This document shows positions 54,654 to 64,000 of a stretch of DNA of 64,000 bases, one piece after another; positions within the stretch are counted from its first letter, which is position 1, and each line of letters opens with the position of its first letter. Source of the stretch: Anodontia alba (taxonomy: Eukaryota > Mollusca > Bivalvia > Lucinida > Lucinidae); contig OZ024823.1 in assembly GCA_964016985.1 (NCBI GenBank), positions 36,623,687-36,687,686 on the forward strand, given 5' to 3'. The notes beneath the pieces were generated by a model, which saw only the letters and a program-made list of their open reading frames with translations, searched no databases and was not told where the DNA came from. Made by a program: the position numbers and the translations under genes.

Positions 54654-54866
54654 AGCCTATTTTCATATTAGCGAGTGCAGTTCGCTTCGCGCGTCGCGAA
54701 CGAAGTGAGCTCTACGGTAGAGAATATGATCAAGGAAAATAACATACAACGATATCTACTTTCAGCAGTAATCGCTCTGACCAATTTTCTTCCATGTTTT
54801 CTTCCCGGAAGTTGTCGCCGGAAGTTGGAGGACGCCATCGACTTGCTCTAGTTTATTATTGATTTA

Positions 54867-54906
<40 letters not shown>

Positions 54907-55004
54907 ACTGATATTCATTCTTTAATGGTGCTGTGGAGGACTTTTGAAGAGGCTACAGATAGGTCTGTGCTGTGCTCGCATTTAGGCTAAGCCTATTTTC
55001 ATAT
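54654..55004 (+). mobile_element. GCGAGC-type element, third copy
   Basis: GAACGAAGTGAGCTCTACGG to TTTAGGCTAAGCCTATTTTC; a 34-base poly-T run lies inside at about 54869-54902. Confidence 0.72.
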
Positions 55005-55186
55005 TAATAACTACAATATCTAATTCACAGGTGTTTTTGCTGAAAAAAAAATGTGAGTAGCAATTGCAAAAGCTACTCACATTTTTTCAGCGAACAAATT
55101 AGCATAGGCCTATATGCCATATTTAATGATCAAAGTTTTAATGATACGTTAACTAACGACATCTTTAGTTTTGAACAACTGGGCCC
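55005..55186 (+). mobile_element. Right part of a GGGCCC MITE
   Basis: TCACAGGTGTTTTTGCTGAA, centre GTAGCAATTGCAAAAGC, end TTTGAACAACTGGGCCC; the left end was replaced by the GCGAGC element. Confidence 0.65.
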
Positions 55187-55189
55187 AGC

Positions 55190-55612
55190 ATCGGATTTTC
55201 ATGTGACGAGTCTTATTTTCGGTGACCAAAAATAAATAAATAAAATAAAAATATCACTGCTAATAATTTTTCATTTGGGCCATGCCATGCGAAAACGTGC
55301 CTTCGGGCTAACAGAATCGCTATAGAATGTATGAATGGAGAGCAAAGGCCCGAATGATACTTTGTGCATGCGTAGGATGATCTGAATCTGCGCATGATCG
55401 AAGGCACTTTTTCGCTTGACACGGCCCATCTGATGATTTAGCATATATTGTGGTGTTCTAAACCTAAAATATATATATCTGCCGCAAGTCGAAATTGTCG
55501 GTTTAAGTTTTAATCCAGCAGGCTCACAGGCTCACAACGTTGAAACACCATACTTGGCCTGATGATGTCGTAACCTCGTCGCGAGTAGTTAAGCGTATCA
55601 AATGCTCGTAGA
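55190..55612. other. Intergenic, worn hairpin
   Basis: AAACGTGCCTTCGGGCTAAC and GATCGAAGGCACTTTTTCGC lie around TGCATGCGTAGGATGATC as loose inverted ends. Confidence 0.35.
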
Positions 55613-55615
55613 TCA

Positions 55616-55864
55616 GGGCCCAGTTGTTCGAAACTAACGATGTCGTTAGTTAACGTATCGTTAAAACTTTGATCATTAGATATGGCATACACGCAAATAT
55701 TTTTGCTGAAAAAAAAATGTGCGTAGCTTTAGCATTTGCAATCGCTACTCACATTTGTTTTCAACAAAAATAATTGTGAATTAGATACTGTACTTACTAG
55801 AACAGTTAATATTCTGATCACTAACGAGTTCGTTAAGCTAACGATGGTCTGAACAACTGGGCCC
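55616..55864 (-). mobile_element. GGGCCC-ended palindromic MITE
   Basis: GGGCCCAGTTGTTCGAAACT to CTGAACAACTGGGCCC with the centre GTAGCTTTAGCATTTGCA. Confidence 0.8.
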
Positions 55865-56559
55865 AAGTTATTATTGGCATGCACCGATTGTTTATTTCTT
55901 CTTGCAAATAAGGGAACGCCCATTTTTTTGTTGTTGTATAGTTTTATTGCTAGAGACAGATTACTCCACTTTACACACAGGCTTCGGTACTGAGAGAACT
56001 TAAAAGAAAAATTTCAACGGAAATATGCTTGAAGCTCCGAACGCTCGCCTTTCCTTGTAAAATGTTCTCCTTCATTGTGGCACTAAAATCAATGGCATTG
56101 GATCCCGGACGTTGACTCACTTGCTTCGTTAGACATCATACCGCACTATGACAATGTAAGTAACACGAGACTTTCAGGTTCTGTAAGTCACTTAACAGAC
56201 ATGATATGAGCATAAAATAAATGATGCACAGATTGGGAAGATGACTTTTATGCCAAATGTAAATAGTAAAGACCATATCAAACTGTGCGGATGCGCAGTC
56301 TAATCTGGGCATTGACATAGTTACAATTTTCACTGAATCTATTTACGAACAGCGAAGACCCTGATCAGACTGTTTGGATGCCCAAGCCGACCTAGATCTT
56401 TACTGCTCGATGTGACACACGGGTCATTTTCCCCATATTGCACAGTAGTTAAAAAGACAGATCGTTTATCGTTGTGCAAAATGTGCAGAACTTAATAACC
56501 CTGAACATGCCCAGTTTGCATTAATAACTAGAGCAAGTCGATGGCGCGCCATCGCATTA
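55865..56559. other. Intergenic, old hairpin remnants only
   Basis: CTGTGCGGATGCGCAGTC and CCCTGATCAGACTGTTTGG remnants; no gene. Confidence 0.35.
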
Positions 56560-57655
56560 TCCCGCGCCAGCGCCATCGCATATCTCCCTGCACATCAAAA
56601 TTCCAAATGCGTTCCTCCAGTCCTCATTCATGGGGCTATTAGCCAGTGTGACAGGTTCAAGGTTCTAGCTAGCTAAAAAAGCCTAAGATGAGTTGGATGA
56701 TAATAAAAATTGGACCCAAAATCCTACTTTTTTTTACCTCTAGTGACCCCCAGACATGCCCCGCGGAAAACTTTTTGCACCATTGATTCTACTCTTCATT
56801 ACCTTCGATTTGATATGCAACATGACTGTATTTGTACAAAATGGATTTTGACCCATCGGGGCCACACCCCCTAGCCCTGCCCTCAGGGGTCACAGCAAAA
56901 TTCCGAATGTGTTCCTCCAGTCCTCATCCATAGGGCTATTACCTGTGACAGTTTCAAGGTTCTAGCTAAAAAAAACTAAGAGGAGTTGGGTGACAATAAA
57001 AAAAAGGACCAAAAGCCTACTTTTTGACCTCTAGTAACCCCCATACATGTCCTCGGGTCAAAATTTTTGCACCTATGTATTCTACTCTTCATAACCTTCG
57101 ATTTGATATGCAAAACATGACTATATATTTGTAGAAAATGAATTTTGGACCCTTCGGGGCCACACTCCCCCCCCCCCTGGCCCTGCCCCCAGGGGTCAAA
57201 TCAAAATCCAAATGTGTTCCTCCAGTCCTCATCCATAGGGCTATTACCTGTGACAGTTTAAAGGTTCTAGCTAAAAAAGCCTAAGAGGAGTTGGGTGACA
57301 CTAAAAAAGGGACCCAAAATCCTACTTTTTGACCTCTAGTGAGCCCGAGACATGCCCCTGGGGCAAAATTTTTGCACCACTATATTCTACTCTTCATAAC
57401 CTTCAGTTTGATATGCAACATGACAATGTTTGTACAAAATGAATTTTGGACCCTTCAGAGGCCACACCCCTGTCCCTGTCCCCAGGGATCACATCAAATT
57501 CCGAATGGGTTCCTCCAGTCCTCATCCATAGGGTTATCGCCTTTGAAAATTTCGAGAATCTAGCTTAAATGGTCTAGGAGCAATAGTGTGACATTACAGA
57601 CGGACGGCCGGATGGACGGACGTGGGGTATAACAATATCCCCGTTTTTTCTTCGA
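56560..57655 (+). repeat. Tandem-core element, about 300-bp units, three to four copies
   Basis: CCTCCAGTCCTCATCCATAG, CAAGGTTCTAGCTAAAAAA, CTACTTTTTGACCTCTAGTG and GATTTGATATGCAACATGAC recur every 300 bases or so; it ends GACGGACGGCCGGATGGACG and GTGGGGTATAACAAT. Confidence 0.8.
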
Positions 57656-58012
57656 AAAGCGCGGGAATGATAACCAGACCTTCATAAATCTATATTGCAA
57701 AGTTGCGCATGGCTATCTTAGTCTGCTCTAATTTTGCATATGCATATGCAATGCGGTACTCAATAGCGTTTCCGATATGACACATTTAATAGTCAATAGA
57801 CCGCGTGCAGTTGTGCTCCCTTGAGTTTTGTATACGCCTATCATGCAGATAGCATGGCTATTGAGTCTATTTTTATATGGGAAAGCCCAAAATTCACCAT
57901 TAGGGGATATAACCAAACAATTTCATCGCAAACTTATTATCTCCCTTAGGAGGGGAAATCCATTTCAATTGTAGCAACTTACTAGTCGTGCCGATAAGGG
58001 ATTACCAGGTCA
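57656..58012. other. Intergenic, nothing recognised
   Basis: No coding or repeat signal that I can support. Confidence 0.35.
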
Positions 58013-58243
58013 CATTACGAAAACATGCCTATTCAAATATATTGAAAAAATGAAAATTTTCAAATAAAAAAAATCTGATATTTTTCATATTTCTGCTCAA
58101 AACATAGATTGTGGGCACTTCGGTACAATCTATATTTTTGAGCAAAAATAAGGAAAATAATGTATACCCCTGTAAACACCAGTTTTATTATATAAAAGTG
58201 GGGTTTACGGGGGTCGAAATTATATAGGCGTGTTCTCGTGATG
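58013..58243 (+). mobile_element. CATTACG-ended palindromic MITE, hairpin tip deleted
   Basis: CATTACGAAAACATGCC to GGCGTGTTCTCGTGATG; AAAACATAGATTGTGGGC on one side of the lost tip. Confidence 0.72.
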
Positions 58244-58380
58244 AGCAGTGTTCAACGTTGATTCAACATCAAGAGTTTCATGGTTGTAATAAAATGAGCC
58301 TCAATCTGAGAAAACGTACCTTCTGACATGCCTGCCAAAAGAAGACTAAAACCAGCACGCACGTCCACGCAGTCTAATCG

Positions 58381-58656
58381 CATTACGAAAACAAGCTATT
58401 CAAATATATTGAAAGTTTTACCACCAAAAAATGAAAATTTTCAGATAAAAATTCTGATATTTTTTCATATTTCTGCTCAAAACATAGATTGTGGGCACTC
58501 GTTAAACCGCCTCGGCGAGGAGGTTCTAACGAGTACCCACAATCTATGTTTTGGGTAGAAATAAGAAAAATAATGCATACCCCTGAAACAACAGTTTTAC
58601 TACATAAAAGTGGGGGTTTAAGGGGGTCAACATGTTATAGGCATGTTTTCGTGATG
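58381..58656 (+). mobile_element. CATTACG-ended palindromic MITE
   Basis: CATTACGAAAACAAGC to GGCATGTTTTCGTGATG; centre AACCGCCTCGGCGAGGAGGTT. Confidence 0.75.
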
Positions 58657-58659
58657 ACA

Positions 58660-59136
58660 GGCTTCGGTTTCCACGTCTGTGAAGAAACCATGCATCATTG
58701 GCTATCCAAAATGCGCCCGGCGAAGATTCTGATCAGACTGCGCGAATGCGCAAGCTGATCTGAAATTTCGCTGGGCGCCTATGCCCGAAGGTAAGTTTTC
58801 TTACGTTGTGGCTAAAATAATTCATTGATTCAATAGATTTATTTAACCAAACAGTCTTTTTTTTTTTTTTTTTTTTTTAAACCACTTTGCATGTACTCTG
58901 TATTGTTTGTTTCTTTAATCAACAGCGACTGACCGAGCTATTTTGGAAGTAGACCAGCTCCAGTCTCCAGTGACTAAATATTTTCTTATAATTTGTTTGA
59001 CAGTCCACTAAAACAAAACCAAAATAACATCATGACTGTAGGCTAAATGCTGGTCACTAGAGACTAAAATGAAACCAAAATAATTTCACGATTATAAAGG
59101 CTGCTCACTAGTGACCAGCCTTTATAGTCATGATAG
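58660..59136. other. Intergenic with poly-T and a GACCAG inverted repeat
   Basis: Poly-T at 58857-58878; CTGGTCACTAGAGACT and CACTAGTGACCAGCC near 59050-59120 form a small hairpin. Confidence 0.4.
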
Positions 59137-59544
<408 letters not shown>

Positions 59545-60104
59545 TTTTGGTTTTATTTTAGTAGATTACCAAACAGAATTATAAGAAAACTATTTTGCCA
59601 CTGGAGATTGGAGCAAGTCTATTTTGGCAGTTGTAGGCTTCAGGGCTAGGTTGCCATCCTGGTCCAATTTGTGGTTTTCTTTTGCTCTGCTTTCAGGTTG
59701 TCACTGAGCTCTCAGGTTACTTTTTTGGGTCGATTGTTTAAATCGAGTCATAATATATAAATTTTCTTTAAGGTAGTTGTCCATGTGATTATATTGACCA
59801 ATATGATCAAACCGCGCGTTAGACGAAATCCAGGTAACGGTTATTTATAGCCTCACTGACTTCAGAAAGCCATGTAAAGGGTTATCTGGACTGACACATT
59901 GGCAAACAGTGCAGTCCCAGATTAGACACCGCAGAACGCGGCGTCTGATCAGGGTCTGCACTGTTTGCTTAAACTACAGGAAGTTAAGGATTAAAGGAAA
60001 CAGTCTTAAGTCCCTGTTCCCGTGACTGTTTTCTCAGCCTACACTCAGAGACAATCAATCCACCAGTGCTGCCAGTGCTTTGATTTCATCGCAGTTTTGT
60101 GACC
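59545..60104. other. Intergenic with one GATCAGA hairpin
   Basis: GCAAACAGTGCAGTCCCAGA and GCGTCTGATCAGGGTCTGCA at 59902-59970 form the shared hairpin core; no clear ends. Confidence 0.5.
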
Positions 60105-60293
60105 GCAGTTGAATCTCACTATCTCAAAAACTGATAACTCAAACTACTGCTTAAGTCAAACTCAAGAAAGGGCAATATTGGGTTTGTTCGCAGTACGTTC
60201 CTGATATTTCGACCCATTTTATCTCAAACTACGGTTATCTCAAACCAACAGTTTTGTTCCCTTTGTGTTTGAGATAATGAAAGTAGATTGTAT
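60105..60293 (+). mobile_element. Worn TATCTCAA-type pogo-like MITE
   Basis: CAGTTGAATCTCACTATCTC to TTTGAGATAATGAAAGTAGA; same plan as 59137-59544. Confidence 0.5.
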
Positions 60294-60578
60294 TTGTGTT
60301 TTTACTGTGATGCTTTATTGTTGAGATAAAGTTGTGAAAGCTAATACTTGGTTATAAAACGTTGAGCAGTCCACAGAAAATAGCATTGGCATTGGACCAA
60401 TCCATGATCTTTACTAAAACGCTTCCGAAGCAATAACAAATATTAAGATAGTCTATATTTTGAGCTGCATCAGAATTTAGGACGAGGCTGCAATCGTGTA
60501 AATCTAGTCTAAGCGCCACAGTCGTTGTTCCAACTGAGCGCTCCAAAATGGTTCTACTGTTTTTCAGTTCTTCTTTGT
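60294..60578. other. Intergenic, nothing recognised
   Basis: No repeat or gene signal seen. Confidence 0.3.
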
Positions 60579-60705
60579 TTGTACCGTATTCGACCTTTTA
60601 CTGCGCTGTGTGGCTTGGTTTTGCAAAATAACTAAAAAAAAAAAAGGTAAAATATCCATCAAATAAGGACACACTTTAGTAAAAGATCAGCAGTCGGACT
60701 TCATG
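60579..60705 (+). mobile_element. Partial MITE with a TATTCGACC end
   Basis: TACCGTATTCGACCTTTTAC, then TGCGCTGTGTGGCTTGG and a poly-A run; right end not found. Confidence 0.4.
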
Positions 60706-60754
60706 ATAGGATTATCTAATGATGCTTATCTGATATTTTTCCTGATTTTTTATA

Positions 60755-60756
<2 letters not shown>

Positions 60757-60833
<77 letters not shown>
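60757..60833 (+). repeat. (AT)n microsatellite
   Basis: About 76 bases of alternating A and T, next to rearranged hairpin remnants. Confidence 0.95.
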
Positions 60834-60834
<1 letters not shown>

Positions 60835-60835
<1 letters not shown>

Positions 60836-61135
60836 CAGAAGTTGTGGGTACTCGTTTGAATTGCCTCTATAAAAGCAATAAGTTGTTGGTACTCATAAGG
60901 ACACATTTAAGAAAAATATCAACAGTGGACTTCATGACAGGATTATTTAATGACGCTTGTCTGATTTTTTTTCTGATTTTCTTTATAAAAACACATGTTG
61001 TGGGTACTCATTTGAATTGCCTCTATAAAAACATATGTTGTTGTTATTCATTTTAATTGCTTCGGTCTGTCAAGGCAATTTAGATAAGTACCAACAACAT
61101 GTGAGTTTATAAAGAAGCAGATAAATATATATGGC
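60835..61135 (+). mobile_element. Rearranged TACTCATTAG-type hairpins
   Basis: GTTGTGGGTACTCGTTTGAA, GTTGTGGGTACTCATTTGAA and CAATTTAGATAAGTACC; at least two left arms and one right arm. Confidence 0.4.
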
Positions 61136-61141
61136 TGTAAT

Positions 61142-61610
61142 TAAGGCTGGCTAATCGGAGCTGAAAAGATAATCGATTATCAGTCCTGCCATTGTGATCG
61201 ATAATCGATTAGTAATCATTGAAGATTTGGTCGTAATTTTACCTGTCTGAGCATGGCTCTTACCATTTGTTATACTTTATTATATGTATTTGGTCAGACA
61301 GGCCTGAGCAAACAGTGTAGACCCTGATGAGACGCCGCAAACGCGGTATCTCATCAGGGTCAACACTGCTACACCGTTTTCCACTCATCCAGGTATTTTT
61401 AGACACAACAGTGGATAGTAAACTGTATTTGTTCAAATTTTAGATTAAGTATGGTAAGGAGTTGAGGTGTCTGAATACTAAGGGTAAATACGGTAAAGTA
61501 ACAAACACAGAAATCAAATGATCGATTATTAGCAAATCAGTAATGATAATCATTTTTTGTGGAATTTATCGATCAATTAATCGATTATCCAATTAATTGT
61601 GCCAGCTTTA
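61142..61610 (+). mobile_element. hAT-like MITE with perfect 8-bp target duplication
   Basis: GCTGTAAT occurs at 61134-61141 and 61611-61618 around TAAGGCTGGC...GCCAGCTTTA. An 8-bp duplication is the hAT hallmark. Confidence 0.85.
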
Positions 61611-61780
61611 GCTGTAATCTTAAAACTACGAAATGCTTGATCGTGCGGTAATTATATTGACTATCGATTATTGTAACAGTCTCGCTGTGTTTTGTCATTG
61701 TTCCTCCATTCTTCTTATTTCGGTGTTTCGAGCAGGCTGTGCATCATGATTATGGCCTTTCCGGGTTTTTTTCAAAGCAG

Positions 61781-62399
61781 TTAACCCATTGTATACCGAA
61801 TAGACTCTCCAACACTATATATTGGAAGAGTCCAATTTCAATTTTAGGTACGCCAGGCTATGAGATTTATATATTCCTAAAGAAAAATGGCTAAACTATT
61901 TGCAAACAGTGGAGACCCTGATCAGACGCCGCGTTCTGTGGCGTCTGATCTGGGTCTGCACTGTTTTTCAAAGCAGTTAACCCATTGTATACCGAATAGA
62001 CTCTCCAACACTATATATTGGAAGAGTCCAATTTCAATTTTAGGTACGTCAGGCTATGAGATTTATATATTCCTAAAGAAAAATGGCTAAACTATTTGCA
62101 AACAGTGGAGACCCTGATCAGACGCCGCGTTCTGTGGCGTCTGATCTGGGTCTGCACTGTTTTTCAAAGCAGTTAACCCATTGTATACCGAATAGACTCT
62201 CCAACACTATATATTGGAAGAGTCCAATTTCAATTTTAGGTACGTCAGGCTATGAGATTTATATATTCCTAAAGAAAAATGGCTAAACTATTTGCAAACA
62301 GTGGAGACCCTGATCAGACGCCGCGTTCTGCGGCGTCTGATCTGGGTCTGCACTGTTTGCCAATTACCCTTTTACGGGTCTCCCGAATACAATGGGTTA
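61781..62399 (+). mobile_element. TTAA-type MITE, family B, as three tandem copies of 196 bp
   Basis: The unit starts TTAACCCATTGTATACCGAA and repeats at 61781, 61977 and 62173 with almost no differences. Only the last copy has the true right end (GAATACAATGGGTTA); the first two end CACTGTTTTTCAAAGCAG and run into the next. The ORF-like stretches inside are repeats, not genes. Confidence 0.88.
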
Positions 62400-62469
62400 G
62401 AAATATAAATGAACATACTCAGCAAATGACACAATCACTAAGCAGTTCAAGTCTTGTTCTGTTGCATAG

Positions 62470-62657
62470 ACAAACATTGCTCAAAAACATAGATTGTGGG
62501 TACTCGTTAGAACCGCCTCGCCGAGGCTATTCTAATAAGTACCTACAAGATATGTGTAGAGCATAAATATGAAAACTACCAGAATTTTTCATCTGAATGT
62601 TTTCATTTTTTGGTTGTAAAATTCTCAATATATTTGAAAAGGCGTGTTTTCGTAATG
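62470..62657 (-). mobile_element. CATTACG-type MITE, one end missing
   Basis: ACATAGATTGTGGGTACTCG hairpin, then GGCGTGTTTTCGTAATG at the right. Confidence 0.65.
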
Positions 62658-62917
62658 CGGTCGGTCTGTCTTTTGAAAAATCGGGTTTCTGAAACGTAAA
62701 AAAATTTGACGCTTCGACCGTCCATGTTGATATTCAATAATGTTAATCATTTGAGCGTTATTGGTCGAAATATCTACAATAACTAAAATGTTGTGATGGC
62801 CTGGTTTTTGTTGTTGCTTTTATTGTCATGGACAATGTGAAAGTGAAGTGGATCCAAGAGCTTATTAGACCTGTCTTATATGCTACTTGAGTGGACCTTA
62901 TTGTCCTTATATATGTC

Positions 62918-63130
62918 TTAACGCTTGGCACTCTGAGTAATTCGGCGGACGATGTATTGAATTATTTTTGTTATTTTCTCCAGAAAACAGGATTGGCCAC
63001 ATCATGCTAATTGTCTCCATTGTCTTCAATGTACACAATTTGCACGACATGTCAAATCCTGTCTTCTGAGAAATATTAAAAATATCAATTTGTCGTCTGT
63101 TGAATTAGCCCAGAGAGTGGTAAAAGTTAA
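62918..63130 (+). mobile_element. TTAA-type MITE, family C
   Basis: TTAACGCTTGGCACTCTGAG to GCCCAGAGAGTGGTAAAAG-TTAA; palindrome CAGGATTGGCCACATC worn. Confidence 0.7.
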
Positions 63131-63140
63131 GGGATGAAGC

Positions 63141-63142
63141 AA

Positions 63143-63173
<31 letters not shown>

Positions 63174-63176
63174 CAA
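63141..63176 (+). repeat. Poly-A followed by (CA)n
   Basis: About 18 A, then about eight CA units. Confidence 0.9.
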
Positions 63177-63179
63177 ACG

Positions 63180-63724
63180 GGCGCTATGTTCAGATGAGCC
63201 AAAAATTTAGAAATGAAAACACCAGTATGTGTTTAATTGTGCGAAATATATAGTTAAAGGCTAGTGTCGAAGAAACGCATCGATGGATGTTTTGAAACAA
63301 ATGTTAAAACGTAAATATTTTTCTTAACATAAGAACATCGTATTAACGTTTTCAATTATGTAGACCAACGTAGATGCATATGAAAACAGCGTAGATCCAG
63401 ATGAGAAGGCTCGGTACGAGCTGTATCTACGCTGTTTGGCATTCTGTTTTTGTTTTTTTTTTCAGTTTATAATGAAACTTCTATTTTCAACAAGGGAACT
63501 GACCAAATTCAAAGAGATCATTTCAGAATCTCATGATTGAAAGAGTTAATCTTTCAAATGCAAAGCAATTTTTCAGCGTTTCCAGTCTGGACAGGAAATC
63601 CGTTCTGAACGCATTTCGGACCGGAATCGTAGTTATGATCACGTGGTGTTTGACCAGAAGCTAAATACGGGGGCGCAGCAGAGGTTTGCAGTTGGAACAA
63701 TTTTCAGACCACTAGTGCGCCTAG
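63180..63724. other. Intergenic with one hairpin core
   Basis: AAAACAGCGTAGATCCAGAT and GTATCTACGCTGTTTGGC at 63384-63440 are a shortened shared hairpin; the rest is unassigned. Confidence 0.4.
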
Positions 63725-64000
63725 CCCAAACTCGACCTGCCCTGGGTTGAGTATAAAGTGGACAGGGCGGCACTTGGTGACAAACAGCGGCACCAAGTAT
63801 GCATGGGTGATCCATGAAAGCAAGGCTGTATTAATACATGTACATAACAATCGCCGCTGCCACTATGTGCCTCGGGTGCATGGTAGCGTTAAAAATCCGG
63901 AAAACAAACAAACAGGTTTGCAGTTGTGGGCAGGTTGGCCTAGTGGTTAGTGCTCTCAACTTGCAAGCGGAAGGTCGTGGGTTCTAACCCCGCTTGGGTC
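63725..64000 (+). mobile_element. tRNA-like SINE head at the right edge, with another SINE-like tail before it
   Basis: A box TGGCCTAGTGG (63936-63946) and B box GGTTCTAACCC (about 63980). The window ends inside it. Before it, 63725-63920 holds GGGCGGCACTTGGTGAC, TGTGCCTCGGGTGCATGG and an AAAC-repeat tail. A short similar piece (TGTGCCTCAGGTGCATTAAA) is at 52665. Confidence 0.5.

Noticed and set aside
61887..62566. Three near-identical 67-codon frames starting MAKLFANSGDPDQTP
   Set aside because: They repeat at 196 bp because the MITE is triplicated; the frame crosses the hairpin and has no codon signal.

Overview
This window is invertebrate nuclear DNA, most likely from a bivalve mollusc. 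It is AT-rich, has GT-AG introns, and is packed with short palindromic transposons and elements built from tandem-repeat cores with ends such as TATACCCCACCAC. That type of repeat is common in clam and oyster genomes. The species cannot be named from sequence alone. There are no operons, bacterial signals or CRISPR arrays.

Two host genes are visible. (1) On the + strand, twelve GT-AG exons between 779 and 21657 join in phase into 480 codons of a GH20 (beta-hexosaminidase-like) protein. Its 5' end lies before the window. The place where the catalytic Asp-Glu pair is expected reads V-G-P-R-L, so it may be a pseudoenzyme. (2) On the - strand, 43684-45369 is a single long ORF for a C2H2 zinc-finger protein with about eleven intact and three decayed fingers. 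A degenerate tandem repeat lies upstream of it and a double-hairpin transposon starts 6 bases beyond its stop codon.

Nearly everything else is mobile DNA. It includes a mariner copy split by a 1.8-kb tandem-repeat element (29132-31920), a LINE fragment cut off just after the catalytic YxDD position (37015-38045), and tRNA-derived SINEs, two of them with clear target duplications. Short non-autonomous DNA elements fall into several families: TTAA-flanked (piggyBac-like), TA-flanked with CAGT ends (pogo/Tigger-like), hAT-like with an 8-bp duplication, GGGCCC-ended, CATTACG-ended, and one with an 11-bp duplication. About ten larger elements have tandem-repeat cores of 50-320 bp units.

Layout: 1-21.7 kb is the GH20-like gene with repeat-filled introns; 21.7-29 kb has MITEs and SINEs; 29-31.9 kb the split mariner; 32-39 kb tandem-core elements and the LINE; 39-43.6 kb nested SINE and MITE insertions; 43.6-46 kb the zinc-finger gene; 46-64 kb further repeats, including a foldback, a nested 53-55 kb cluster and a triplicated MITE.

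The most unusual pattern is modular. Element families with unrelated ends and target sites carry the same central hairpins: one built on GCAAACAGTG-AGACC-GATCAGA and another on GTACTCATTAGAA. A second striking pattern is a tandem array whose every unit carries the everted pair TGACCTTGA-N8-TCAAGGTCA, which matches the extended nuclear-receptor half-site of the SF-1/ERR type.
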